Below, one piece after another: positions 1-11,909 of a stretch of 64,000 nt of DNA; position 1 is the stretch's first letter; every line of letters starts with the position of its first letter. The notes beneath the pieces are model-generated. The model ran no database searches. It saw nothing but the letters and a program-made list of their open reading frames with translations, and was not told the origin of the DNA. The DNA is from Rostrohypoxylon terebratum. Taxonomy: Eukaryota > Ascomycota > Sordariomycetes > Xylariales > Hypoxylaceae. The translations under genes were made by a program, and so were the position numbers. The DNA is taken from positions 62,001 through 126,000 of the forward strand of contig MU385921.1 of the NCBI GenBank assembly GCA_022497145.1. Direction: 5' to 3'.

Positions 1-2410
1 ACATATGATGATGCAACTCGGCCGATGGAAGAGAATCAAAAACGACCGGGCTTTGTAAGGATCATTGGATTAGCTGTAGCTAGATGCATTCTAGCTCCGT
101 TGTATCGCCACTCGGAAATGAGAGCATTGAATATCCAACTCAGATATAGGAGTGTCTTCAATCAATGACATGAGCCTTGTGTGTGAAGTGATATTCTAAT
201 ACTGGATCCGGTGGCGGCTATCAAACGAGGCTCATGTCGAAGTTGTACACAATTTTAGCGAGAATCAATGGAGGACTTTATGGCAAAGATTAAAAAAAAA
301 GTACACCGGTTTACGCGAAAAGCAAGGCTCAACTTGTTTACTAGGAGAGCGGAAATAGCAAATCGGATACCTATTCAGATACTACCTAGGTAAAATTAAC
401 GACAGTTCCCGACGTTGGCTTCTGTTAAAGAGATAAGAGGCTTTGAAGGGAGATACCTAAGACTTTAAGTACCTAGTAGGCGCACAAGGCGCCTGGTACT
501 TAGGAGAGTAAGACCTGCAATGACCGATATAAGTATCCGTCAGTAGGTACTAGGTAGGTAGTGTTTGGATGTGATTCTCGACCTACCTGGTTTACGGGAC
601 CGCGACAGTACTGTAGGCAGCCCTGGAGGTACCCAGTTAAGGCCGAAATATTTTTATGGTGTAAGGTGCCATATTAGCGGTAGTGGTCGATAAATCTCCA
701 GGTACCTACCTATGTATAATCTTTCATTTTCACCACGGATCATCTAAGGTCGAGTTGGACGAGTGCTTTGATTGCCGAAAGGTCGCGCTCCTCTTAACGT
801 CATATACAGCATTAAAAGAAGTTTTAGGGACACATAGGTGACCTTGAATTAAGCCTCATTGCTAACCCCTTTTTTTTCTACAATCAAGGGCATCCATCTG
901 AGTTCTTGAATATACGTCAGTTTTTTATCCTCAGCCTGTAATTAAATTGTGGAATGACATCTATATAGGTATATTTTACAAAGCCACCTTCTCAGCTGAG
1001 TCCAATTTGAATTGGATTGAAGCAGACGTAGCCCTACTAGGTAGTATGTAGAAGTATAACCCCTTCCCTGGCCATCTTTAGTTGAAAAGTGCTTATCCTT
1101 AACGGTTATTCTCGAGCGTCCCTGACGGTTGAATGGGGAGCTGAAATGGGACGATTACTTAGTAAATGCGGTCTGGGGCACTAATAACCTTGGAACTGTT
1201 GTCAGCAGATGACTTCAAATCGGCAAGGCACGGTCAGATGGCCATGACACATTAATTAATACTACCTACACAATAGGAATTGGCACATGCATTCCGCGGT
1301 TCATTAGCGGCGTCCGCCCAGTGAGCCAAGGAGCCAAGATGCTAAGGGCTGCTTGCGTAAGGACTGCCTATCCGTTTTTATGTAAGCTTCCTCGAGGCTG
1401 TGACGAGGATCTGCAGAAGATTGGTCAATGTGAAGAGTTGGATTGGAGACGAATTTTCTTTACTAGCAATCTTAAGACGTAAGTGCTCTTGCGGCTTGAC
1501 GCCCAAGCAATGTCTCGCGTCTATACATACCTAGGGCCCTAGGTAGTCAAAACATATCGAAATCACAGCGGTTGATCCTCATGTCAAGCAATATGGGCTA
1601 GAAAGTTGTTCGTTGAACTTACTTGTATAGGTAGTAGGGGGTAGGGGGGCTGTGAAACTCGTTCAACTCACTAGCAGCGCGGCGGCGCGAAACGCTAAAG
1701 CCAAGGGGAGTGCAGGACATTGATATCAAGCCTGGTGGTATTAAGTGGCATACTGGCATTAGTTGGAAGAAATGTCCGATTGAAAGATTATAGCATGCGT
1801 ATCTCTTAGCCAGCTGCTGCTGACTTGGATCTCGAGGACAAGAAAGACTGATGGGGAGTGAAGTGAATACCCGCAGTTATGCTTAGCAACGGCTCGATTG
1901 GGCGTCGCTCAAGGAAGGACGAGCGGTAATTGGTGTGGGAGCTTACTTCACCGAGTGGCGAATGAAAATTCTTGGGAATGGGCACTGGGGCGTATGTAGA
2001 TACCAGATATCAGGTGCCGGATACCAGATAGGCACCAGATCCTAGCCTTCAGCTTCTGGGTCGGCAGTTTACGGCTCAAATGCCAAATGTGGCAAGAGAT
2101 AATAACATCAGCTCCCACATCTTGTTGCTGACTCGGCAATACGTCTTGTTCAGGCACTTAAGACTTAAGTCTTAGGAAGCCGGCTGTGTGACGAAAACCC
2201 GTGAGCTATCCTTCTGGAAATTCTGGGGAATTGGATCGTCTGAAGGTGTTTCAGCCGGTCAAGCTACTAAGCTAAGGATGTAGCGGCGTAGGTACTTCCC
2301 ATGACACAGACAAGAAAGTTGTGTCTGGACCTGATTCTGTCGTTGCCGATATGAGAGAGAGGTTGTTAATAAGTGCGTGAGCGCGTGCTTAGGACCTTAA
2401 GGCTTAGGTA

Positions 2411-2493
2411 GCCAAGAACTTGGCGGGCGGAGAGGGAAACCAAGGCTTGGCCACCAGCGGAGTGTCTGCCACCTCTTTACGAGACACCTTGGC
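2411..2493. promoter_or_regulatory. Distal cluster of four GCCAAG (PacC-type) sites
   Basis: GCCAAG, the consensus target of PacC (GCCARG), occurs at 2411-2416 and, as CTTGGC, at 2419-2424, 2446-2451 and 2488-2493. The first two form a 14-bp palindrome. Four hits in 83 bp are far above chance for a hexamer. The nearest gene downstream is pacC itself, about 1.9 kb away, so a role at this distance is inference. Confidence 0.5.
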
Positions 2494-2800
2494 CATTATA
2501 CCAAGAGAAGACCAAGACTTTCTTCCGCTATCACGCTATCACGACATCGACAATGCTTTGCTGGTGGGGATTGTTTATACTATATATCGGGAGAATGGAT
2601 ATATGCAAGTCCAGCAAGTTAACCGATTGTCAAGTGTAATATTGAATGTCAATATGTTTTCATCTTTTTGAGTGTAGAGATTCGAGAGGAGCAAAAGAAT
2701 TAAAAAAAAAAAAGATAAGTGATAAAAGACAAAAGGTAACAGAAAAGAGAGACACTTGGAAGCTGGAGATGCGAACAATGAAAGTTGTACAAGTAAGGTT

Positions 2801-2842
2801 ACGATTGACGATTGACGATTGACGATTGACGATTGGGGATTG
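2801..2842. repeat. 7-bp tandem repeat
   Basis: Five perfect head-to-tail copies of ACGATTG run from 2801 to 2835, followed by one degenerate copy (GGGATTG). It is a simple microsatellite in intergenic DNA. Confidence 0.9.
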
Positions 2843-3515
2843 GGTGACTTCAATTGGCGATTTACAAATTAAGATAAAGTAAATGTTTCAACCGGTGCAA
2901 GTCCAACTCCAACATTTCAAGTACCAAGTTAGGTACGGATGTTACGGGCGAGTGCCTGCCGCCGTAGATTACTACTTTCGGGTGCTTGAGTAGGTGCGTC
3001 AGACTTCAGGAATCAGTGGTATGGCGTACACTATTTCGTATCTAGTACTAGGTATATCCTACCGTAATACCGTATAGTATATACCGTACTGGCCCCTGGG
3101 TACCTAGTTTCGAGACATTCAATACTATTACCACACATTATTGACGTATCGTACCTACCGCACACCGCACACACACCTTTTTGATATTACCCAGTAAACA
3201 CGGTTTGCAGCTGCTTCAGATGATTCGAGCGATTATACGGAATCAACTACTAATAGGTAGGTACCTGCCTATACTAGGTAGTAATGGTTTGCATATCATG
3301 GATGACAGATGTACATATAGGTAGTACTTTGGTACGTACATAGTAATAAGGAAATGAGGAAGTGATCATTTGAGCGTGATGAAGATTTATGCGAAAATGT
3401 GAAGGAACAATCCAACGCGAAAAACAGACTCGTTGCTAAGAATTGGGGGTGCGAGAAAGTGCTGAAGGTGCAGAAAGTGGGCGCAGTCGAGTCTCGGCGC
3501 AGGAGGAACCCAGCG

Positions 3516-3797
3516 GCCAAGGTTTTTCCAAGCAACCCGTAAGCATTAAACGGGCAGATATGTCGAGACAATCATCAAATGCCAAGAGCCGCCAAGCTCT
3601 TGGCGGAGTCTTGGCGCGGAAGTTGCTATTGAGGAGGGGTGACTCCTGAATGGCAGTCACCGCACACCATATGTTGAGTCACTTTTGAAAGGGTGGTACT
3701 TTGGTCGTTTGCCCCCATCTCCCTCCGACCAATCACCCAAAGCCGACCGCAACACCCAAGACCCATTGCCAAGACTTTCCGCCTCGATATCGCCAAG
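3516..3797. promoter_or_regulatory. Proximal cluster of seven GCCAAG (PacC-type) sites upstream of pacC
   Basis: GCCAAG lies at 3516-3521, 3581-3586, 3591-3596, 3768-3773 and 3792-3797. Its reverse complement lies at 3599-3604 and 3610-3615. Four sites sit within 35 bp (3581-3615), the middle pair in opposed orientation. The cluster is 580-860 bp upstream of the pacC start codon. GCCARG is the established PacC/Rim101 binding core, so the arrangement suggests direct autoregulation. That is inference from motif density. Confidence 0.75.
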
Positions 3798-4376
3798 GTC
3801 AAACGTCCATAACAAGAGCGAGCACGACACTCGATTTACATAAACTCGTCATTCCTCTCTTCCAACGATACATGATTTCTCCCCTTTGCTCATTTGGGAA
3901 TCAATTTTTCTACGAATCTACAGCATTTTTTTTACGGTTGCTGTTGCTAGGGATTCGCGAAAAGCAACATCTGTTATGCCCGATTATTTCAAAGATTATT
4001 CCACAAAGATCTCTATAAAAGCTAATCATTTCCCATTTAGTACCACTCCAGCTGTCTTAATCCTCCCTCCCTGGAAGGTTTAGTCACATGCTGTTGAGCT
4101 TAGACCCTTCTGTTACCTAGGTGTCATTCGTCCACGGTCGAAGAAAAGGAGATTATTAAAAATAAGTTTTTTTTTGTTCTTGGACCGAGAATTTTCCGTA
4201 CGGATCAATCTTTTCTCCCTCCGAGAAAGTCACCATAACGTTGATTGGTTGGAATCAATCTATCATTTCTCCCTCACTAGGCCTTTTCGGCAAATTCAGT
4301 CACGTGTAAAGATCACGTGCAATCCCCCCTGTTATACCCCTTTATCTTACTACAAGTAAATCTCGAGGTTGGAGCC

Positions 4377-6305
4377 ATGTCGGCAGCGCCCGAGAACTCG
4401 ATCCAATCAGGCGGCGAGAGCTCCAATTCCAATGGAACTACGCCGGCGCCTTCGACTGCGACAACTGCCACCTCCCAATCTAGCGCTGCGGCATCTGATG
4501 ATTCTCTCCAGTGCCGCTGGACTGGCTGTAGTGAGAAGTTCAACTCAGCAGAGACTCTATATGTACGTTTCATGGAAATTTCCATCGATCCAACTCCGCG
4601 GATAATAGAATGAATTACTCGGCAACTCCTTTGAACTGGGTCAAGAAAGCTGACAATTCTCTATAGGAGCATATCTGCGAGAAGCACGTTGGACGCAAGA
4701 GCACAAACAACCTCAATTTGACTTGTCAGTGGAATCAATGCAAAACCACCACAGTCAAGCGTGATCATATAACGTCGCACATTCGTGTGCATGTTCCTCT
4801 AAAGCCGCATAAATGCGACTTCTGCGGCAAGTCATTCAAGCGCCCACAGGACTTGAAGAAGCACGTCAAGGTATGAAGCGCCTGTATTCTAACCTCTAGC
4901 CTAAGAAACTAACATTGCTGAATATAGACGCATGCTGATGACTCCGTCCTTGTTCGCTCGCCGGACCAGCATGGTTCCATAAGCGGCGCCTACCGTCCTC
5001 AGGGCAAGGGTACGTTTTTTCCCCTTGGTCAAATTCAACCATTTCCTCATTTAGAGGCTAATTCGCCTCGTAGCTCCGTCTAGTTATTACGATCATAATG
5101 GACAGATCCGTACTAACTCGGCCGCCTTCGGTCAGCCGCCGCATGCCGCTGGCCACCCAAGTAGCTACTATCAGCATCACGCTCAGACTTCCTTCGGCCA
5201 GCCCATGTACTACCAGACTATGGGCGGCCGCACTGATCACATTGGCTACCAGGCCGCCCCCGCCGAGTATGACAGCCGTAAACGCACCTATGATGTACTG
5301 AACGAGTTCTTTGGTGACGCCAAACGACGCCAGCTCGACCCAAACTCGTATGCCCAAGTTGGACAGAGACTCTTGCCCTTACACGGAGTTCTCCCAATTC
5401 ACTCAGGCTCTCTTGGCGCTGAGTATTTACCTGCCCCAGGCGTTATGGCCGTCGAGGGCCCCGCTCACGGCCCTTACCAGCAGCATTACTCTTTGCCACC
5501 GATGCCCAACCTTCGCACCAAGACCGATCTCGTCCAGCTCGACCAAATCCTCGAGCAAATGCAGAGCACGGTATACGAGAATTCGAACACAGCGGCTGCC
5601 GCCGGAGTTCACCAGCCAGGATCTCACTACCTACCCTTGAACCTCCGCCATAGCCAGAGTCCGCCGCACTCCGCGGCTCAACAACCTATGCCCAACGGCG
5701 CATATTCGGCCGCACATGTGGCCTCACCTCTCACGGCCGTCTCGTCAACGCATTCTAACGGTACCCCTGCTGTGACACCGCCGTCAAGTACCATGTCATA
5801 CACCTCGGGCCACTCTCCGAGTGCGTCTTCGTCTGGCCTGTCACCCTCGACCCGACACAGCTCTACATCAGCGTTATACCCGACTCTTCCGGCAGTCACA
5901 TCAGGCTACCCAGGCCAATCTGCGACCTCAACCCTAGGCCCAACCTTCGATACGGATCCCCGCCGACGCTATTCGGGCGGCATGCTCCAGCGTGCCAACG
6001 CCGGTCCCCGACCTCACATAGAACGCGAATCGTCCGCCACGCCGCGCCCCTCAGAGTCTGCCATTTCGGCGGTCAGCTCACCGTCGGCGGAATCAGAGGC
6101 AAGTGCCGAGGCGCGAGAAGACCAGAACTACGAGAACTGGCTCGAGAACATCCGTGTTATCGAGTACCTGCGCGAGTACGTGATCGATAGAATCAAGCGC
6201 AAGGAGTACGACGCTGAGAGTCCGGCATCGACGTCAAGCGATATGGATGTTGACTCGCCCACGCGCCCGCCGAGCCAGCCTGCATACCCGGCGTTGCCTT
6301 TGTAG
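4377..6305 (+). CDS. pacC: pH-response zinc-finger transcription factor PacC/Rim101
   Basis: Four exons: 4377-4562, 4667-4870, 4928-5009 and 5074-6305. They give 567 residues with all frames consistent. The protein has three C2H2 fingers at about residues 46-69, 77-102 and 112-132. The second and third carry the near-invariant PacC core (TTTVKRDHITSHIRVH and KSFKRPQDLKKHVKTH). A long Ser/Pro/Ala-rich middle follows, then a conserved C-terminal helix around YENWLENIRVIEYL. In characterised fungi PacC is the end point of the Pal/Rim alkaline pH pathway. It is activated by C-terminal proteolysis and then binds GCCARG to switch on alkaline-expressed genes and repress acid-expressed ones. Here the upstream DNA holds clustered GCCAAG sites, so autoregulation is likely. 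The start at 4377 gives the usual short N-terminus before finger 1. The identification is close to certain; exon boundaries are hand-made. Confidence 0.96.
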
Positions 6306-8041
6306 GGCGAGGACAACAGTTCATCTAAAGAGAGAACATGGTGTATTGCTTAATCAGCACGAGCAACGGCGCGCTCGACTAGCACATCTAGTACAACATG
6401 TGCAGTGAAGTAGTAAGCTCAGAGACAGGGGCAAGCTGTTACACTAGGCTGATCGGGGGACCACACAAGAAATTCGATGATTGATGTACATATGGGAAGG
6501 GAAACGAAACAATGGCGTAATGCATGCAAAGTGATGACTATCATACTCTCTTCTATTTATTCTCACCTTTATTGCTTTTTATTTGGTGCTTGTCTTGTCA
6601 CTTCGTCTTCACGAAAGGGAAAAGAAATCAGCTATTATGTAAGGGGGGGCGTGCAACAACAAGGTGCACGTGAAAGAAAACGTTGTGGTGTATCATAGAT
6701 GACGCCGCCTTACGGTAATGGCGGCGTCGACGTCGGTTGTATCCGTAGCCGATCAATAGCATTATCCAATGACTTAGAGCAGTTCTAGTTGGTCAAAATG
6801 CTTATGTGAAGGTTAACCGTAAGCTTCCTGTTTAATGAGAGAGTAGGCAGGAAGAAGCCTCGATATTTTTTCTTCTTGCTGTTGCTGAGGTATTACCGAT
6901 TAGAGTAGTTGGCGTCGGGTAGAGCTTTGTGTGGGCTAAAATTGCAGCATTAGCAATTCTATATGGATGCTAACACTCCTTGGACGACCTAACTTACCAT
7001 CTGGAGCACAATGTCTCATTACCTATAAAAGTATGAAATCTATTTCCAAACCGCTCTACTACCCTCTCATCTCCTAGATACCTTTTATCATCGTTGTCAT
7101 TATTTGCTTTCGCCCTTCAATTTCCTCTATCTACAATGGCCCTTAACTCACCTTGTAGGGATTCGCCCTTTCTCATTACCTGAGCCAATGGAGATGCCTA
7201 CTCTACACCATAGCGACAATAATATTTCCAAGTTCATAACTGCAGTTTTTGTGCATGATTTCGTAAAATTCCTCGTCCCATGTAATCTCATGATTAAACG
7301 TACCCGCAACAAACCATCACACATCCCGTCACACATTTTCCATATCATCATTAACTAACCTCAAAGCAGATGATAAATTCCGTGACACGTCAATGATCAT
7401 TTCTATTTTATACTTTACTAGGGGTTGGTATCGTTCGTTTACTGGTTCGAAACAATGGCTTCGACTATGTTACGCTTCGTCATTCCTTCGCTTGAATATC
7501 TCTCGACCGCTTTCCTTCATGTTGCTAATGCTCGATGTTCCTTCTATATGATATATTCGTTAGATGGCCGGGGACGCGCGGTCGGAATAAATCAGAAAAA
7601 AAAAACAAATAAAATTCGTATGCGGAAGGAAAAGGAGTAGAATGCTAAAAGAGGCAAGATATTGAAAAGAGACGGCGTGTTTTGATGGTCCTGGCCTCAC
7701 GTCCGATTTTGGGACACTCTGCTGCGACGTCAGACGGGATGAGAGCGACCCCAGATTAGCGTAGGTGGCGTAAGTTTGGCGGAGATGAATTTGCCTAGCC
7801 CGGGTCAATTTTCATGCCCTTCTCCCGGCCAAAACCCGGGAAGTAGTTATGTGTTTAGGGGAAAAAAAGATCTGGGTTTGGTTATCTTATGTAGTAGTGC
7901 ATTTCGAATCGAAGAGGTGACAACTCCTGAGCCGGCAATCATGACGCGTATATAACCATGAAAGAGCCAGACTCACCACCCAGGTGTACGTAATAGGTAG
8001 TTGAGTTTCAGCTATGGGAACCCGAAAGTGCTTCGACACAA
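6306..8041. other. Intergenic region between convergent pacC and SET-domain genes
   Basis: The two flanking genes end towards each other, so this 1.7 kb should hold 3' untranslated regions. Only short frames without recognisable content occur. A TATA-like CCTATAAAAG lies near 7022, followed by pyrimidine-rich DNA, but no supported gene follows it. I see nothing else of note. Confidence 0.6.
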
Positions 8042-9712
8042 TCATCCAGAGCAATTGTCATCGGACTGAGAGGCTTCTTCGCGACATCTACGACACATGC
8101 ACCAGCCGCCGAGGCTTCCTTGTGCCCACTCCCTACGTTGCCGGACAGGTAGGTTCACATCACAGTAGTGATTCAGAATCTCCTCGCCGGCTTTTATGCC
8201 GCCTGGTGCGTTACCTACAACCCTCCTCTCTCGGGCTTTCAGCACCATGCGCCCGCCCCATTCCCAAGTGACGTTTGGGTCGCAGTCGTGGTTAGCAAGG
8301 CACCAAAACGGATGGACGGCAGCGACATCGGGGCGCCCGTCCCTTAAATTTTTGCGGGCGGAAGCGGTGCCACGGAATTTACTGTAGAGCGTGTTGAATA
8401 CCCATATGTCGTAGCTGGCGAGGCTTGAGTAGATGTCGATGTCCATCTTCTCGAGGATATGGAGGGGTGTCTCGATATTGTAGGTAAAGGAGAAGGGGAG
8501 AGTCCAATCGGGAGGCGGACCCGCTTTCGGGGACAAATCAATCTCGTTGGTTTTGGAGGAAACAAAATCTCCCCAAATATATTTAATCTGATTCACGTCA
8601 AGCGGGTTTATTTCTTGATGTGCTGCCATGGCCAAAACACGTGCAAGCAAAAGAAGATGGAGGGTTTCGTCAGCCTCCTTTGCATCAGGGTCTTTGGCGA
8701 TCGAATCGACGTCTTTTTCGCAAACAGCAGGATGGTATAGTTTCTGGGCTTGTTCGAAGCAATATTGGTCGCAAAACACGGTATCATAACATTCCGGGCA
8801 ATTGACAGCAGTTGAGTCACGCCCCAAAGGCGGCAGCTCACCGCTGCAAGCGTCGCATACTGGTTCCTTTAGGCGGTTGTTAGCCGTCACTAACGAATAC
8901 TCGACGAGCACGTCTTCTCCGGGCGCGATGTCTTCCTGCGCAAAGACGCCCAGTTGGTTGCACGTCGGAATTATATCGTAAGTATCGGTATGACTTGGGC
9001 ATCCTAGTAGGATGGGCAATTGTGCAACTTTTACGGTACACTTGGGTGCCATTTTAGCCAATTCGGTGTTAAGGAATTCTAGGGATTCGTCCGAAAACCG
9101 ATCGGGTTCGTAACTGTTCCAAGGATAAACTTCCCTTCTCACCATACCCCAGTCCGGAAGGTCGTTCACGTTCGAGATCGACCTGCGCGTCCTGCGACCA
9201 GCGACGGTGTGAATATAACCCCGCGTGTTCAGCAACTCCTGGTTATCAGGCGCGATAGCGAGACCGCGTTCGCAGAAGTTGTAAGCACTCTTTAGACAAC
9301 CACATAACAAAAGGCTCAGCGATAGTATCTGGTAACAACGAACGGAGGCAAGCGAAGCGAGGGCAGAAATGTCTTTTGCACCGCTGTCAAGATCAGGCAA
9401 ACTTGACTGTCGTCCGGAAAGGGAGCCATAGTCCAAGACGTCCAAAAAGGGGCCGCGGGACCAGGCAGTCAAAGCATTGAGCGCTTGGTGGTGATATTCG
9501 AAGCTTTCGTCGCGAACTTCGTCGGTCAATGACAGTGCCTTGTAGGCATCGCCGGCGGCTAGGTCTGGATAAGCTAGGTCGGCATAGACTAATGCGCGCT
9601 TTATGTAGAGGACGAGGTCGTATGGGTTAGTTAGCAGGTCATCAGTTAGCGATTGGCGCTGGCGGAGAAGCGACTCGACCCGGGTGTCGAGCTCCTCCTC
9701 GGACTCGTCCAT
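8042..9712 (-). CDS. SET-domain protein with MYND-like zinc finger (SMYD-type)
   Basis: A single exon of 556 residues. The N-terminal third is helical and TPR-like, as in fungal SMYD relatives. Around residues 275-330 there is a cysteine cluster (CDACSGELP, CPECYDTVFC, ending in a His and Cys) that resembles a MYND or split-SET zinc site. The C-terminal part carries SET hallmarks: a NHDCDPN motif, where NHSCxPN is usual, then GEEILNHYCD, and a post-SET CxCxxC motif (CMCRRC). This order fits a protein lysine methyltransferase of the SMYD/SET5-like group. Its substrate cannot be told from sequence. The start at 9712 is the first in-frame ATG after upstream stops. The 3' end faces pacC. Confidence 0.85.
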   Translation of the reverse strand: MDESEEELDTRVESLLRQRQSLTDDLLTNPYDLVLYIKRALVYADLAYPDLAAGDAYKALSLTDEVRDESFEYHHQALNALTAWSRGPFLDVLDYGSLSGRQSSLPDLDSGAKDISALASLASVRCYQILSLSLLLCGCLKSAYNFCERGLAIAPDNQELLNTRGYIHTVAGRRTRRSISNVNDLPDWGMVRREVYPWNSYEPDRFSDESLEFLNTELAKMAPKCTVKVAQLPILLGCPSHTDTYDIIPTCNQLGVFAQEDIAPGEDVLVEYSLVTANNRLKEPVCDACSGELPPLGRDSTAVNCPECYDTVFCDQYCFEQAQKLYHPAVCEKDVDSIAKDPDAKEADETLHLLLLARVLAMAAHQEINPLDVNQIKYIWGDFVSSKTNEIDLSPKAGPPPDWTLPFSFTYNIETPLHILEKMDIDIYSSLASYDIWVFNTLYSKFRGTASARKNLRDGRPDVAAVHPFWCLANHDCDPNVTWEWGGRMVLKARERRVVGNAPGGIKAGEEILNHYCDVNLPVRQRREWAQGSLGGWCMCRRCREEASQSDDNCSG

Positions 9713-10020
9713 CGCCCAAGACAGGAATGGCCAAACTAGTATTTTTTTTACCGATAGGAAGGTACCTACGTCGTAGGTCGTAGGTCCTGGGTCCTAGGTA
9801 GGAGTCGAGATGGATACGGATACTATATGAGGGGAAACTGAGCGGCGGTATGTGGGGGATGGGCCGTACTTCTGCGTTGCTTCTGATCAAGGGAACATCG
9901 TGTCCGAAATGTGTATAGATGTCTTGAATACCCTGGTGAGTGCTCAGTCGGTAGCCGGCTAACGGATCAGCGCGCGAGCGAGCATAGAGGTGTGACGCTT
10001 GTTTGGATTTGGAAATGGGT

Positions 10021-10085
10021 TTCGGAAGGATATTTTCTTTTTCTTCTTTTTTCTTTTCTTTTTTTTTCTTTTTGTCTTTCTTCCT
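10021..10085. repeat. Pyrimidine (T/C) tract
   Basis: About 65 bp made almost only of T and C, with runs of up to nine T, roughly 310 bp upstream of the SET-domain gene start. Such tracts are common in fungal promoters; no specific role can be assigned. Confidence 0.8.
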
Positions 10086-11738
10086 TGCCAGGGCTCTTCT
10101 TCTTTCCCTTAAGATTGCACTTCGTATTTTTAGATGGCCGAGATTGTCTAAAAATTTGTCAGGATAGTTTAAGATGGTTAGGATAGCATGCGGGATTCGT
10201 TGCTTAGTTGCTTAGTTGCTTGATTGCTTGGTTGTGTATGGTTGTGTATGGTGGGATGTTGGATGATCGCCGGCGCGCGTTCTCGTTCTCGGTCTAGCTC
10301 CCGCCCCCCCGTCTTTCTCTTGCAGTCAAAGTACCTACTATAGGTCTATAGGTAGGAAAGGAGGGTCGTAGATATGATGGATGTAGTAGACGTAGTAGAC
10401 ATAGTAGACGGAGTTAGTTGTGCCGAGGGATATAGTTATCTAGACTGGTATGTAAGTGTCTGGTTTAGGCGGGTCTATAGAATGTGTTATCCAAAGAATC
10501 AAGAGGTTTTTTCTCTAGAGGATTATTCTTGCAACCACACACACATAAAAAAAAAAAGTGTACAAGGTTCGAACTAGACCCCTCAGACTTCAAGACCCCT
10601 CCCCCCAAAGGTCCCAAGCTAAGGTTAGAAAGGTAGAAAGGTGGCACGACCCTCAGGTGGAGCCGACCATACCCACTTAGAAAATCTGGATCGAACGGAT
10701 GGAACGATCAAGGGAAAAAAAAGGGACCCTTGATGCTTCCCAGGTTCTGAATTCAGGGTCCACTCAAACCTACTAGCCCTGTAGCTTTTTTTTTTTAATT
10801 TTTTAAATTGCTACCTACCTACCTACATATCTGTATGTATCCATGGATGCTACGGGAGGACGGGAGCCCTCGTAAGTACGTATGCAGTACCCAGTACCCA
10901 GTACCCAGTACCGGGCAGTATCCCGATCAATCGATGTGCGGGGCTACCTATCTTACATACCTCCTATTACCTAGTATCTACATATTTAGTAGTAGGTATT
11001 ATAGTATGCACATGTTAGTACATACTAGGTAGGTATGCGGGCACCTCAGGGTTGTTAGACTTCAATCTATCTTGTCAGCTTGTGTCTCGATTATGCCTCG
11101 AGGATAACGTAATTAGTAGGGTTGTCTGTATCTAGGACTTTCAATATTGTAGTGTGGCAGGAAATGAATTGGATAATATAGTACCTAAGACCTAAGTACG
11201 AGCATTCGCCTAATCTTCGTTAGCTCGTTCACCATTCGTGGATATCTAGGATATATAGGTCCTAGGATCCTATGTAGTATGACCTAGGTCCTAGGTACTA
11301 GTCTTGGGAGGTCTTGTGAATATAATGTTTTGCTTCAACTCCATCCAGGGAGAGTTCGAAAAAGAAAAAGAATAATCACAACCCTGGAGCGGAACTAATG
11401 TAAACCAACGAGTCTTATCAAGATTCATTTGACGTTGAATGGTGTGATTTAAGCTACCACAGAAGCTTCCTGCAATGCAACACTGTAGTTCATGACATTT
11501 CCAGAACGCCCCACACTCAGCACGTTTCTCCATCCTCCTATCGCGTGAGGCTCTCTGCTCTGTTATCACTTGCTACCCCTTGGTAATGTGCCTAAACGGT
11601 TGAAGAAAAGTAAGCAGTGATCCATGGATCAAATATCCATGGTACTAGTAGGTGTGTAGGTGTACCTAGTAGGCAGGTAGGAAGCAAGTCTACTAGGTAG
11701 TATGACCTATAAGATATTAGGTAACAAATGTACTATGG

Positions 11739-11909
11739 CCTATCTCCCGAAGTGGCAGTTGACAGCAGGTACAAAGATCTTTAAAAACACCACACGATGC
11801 ATCCAATCAAAAATTTAAACTGCCCTGCCAAGACTCCATTCAACCAATGAAATGATGAATTAAGTGGATTCATTTTGTACTGCTGTCAACTGCCACTTCG
11901 TCAGATAGG
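11739..11909. mobile_element. Candidate MITE with about 37-bp terminal inverted repeats
   Basis: The left end (11739-11775) and the reverse complement of the right end share CCTATCT, then after a 2-base mismatch a 21-base perfect match starting CGAAGTGGCAGTTGACAGCA, then TACAAA with one extra base on the left. The 100-bp interior has no coding potential. This is the structure of a small non-autonomous DNA transposon. I could not see a clear target-site duplication. It could instead be an unrelated hairpin. Confidence 0.65.

Larger units (their letters stand above)
1..4376. other. Long gene-poor region upstream of pacC
   Basis: No convincing protein-coding gene is visible. Open frames here are short, lack family similarity and overlap low-complexity sequence. 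The stretch holds many TACCTA/CCTAGG microrepeats (for example around 540-560 and 3250-3285), a 7-bp tandem repeat near 2801, and two clusters of GCCAAG hexamers described separately. The last several hundred bases before 4377 are probably the promoter and 5' leader of pacC. They are pyrimidine rich and contain several short upstream ATGs. Confidence 0.6.

Noticed and set aside
2801..2842. Tandem repeat as a CRISPR array
   Set aside because: Units are 7 bp with no spacers; the organism is eukaryotic.
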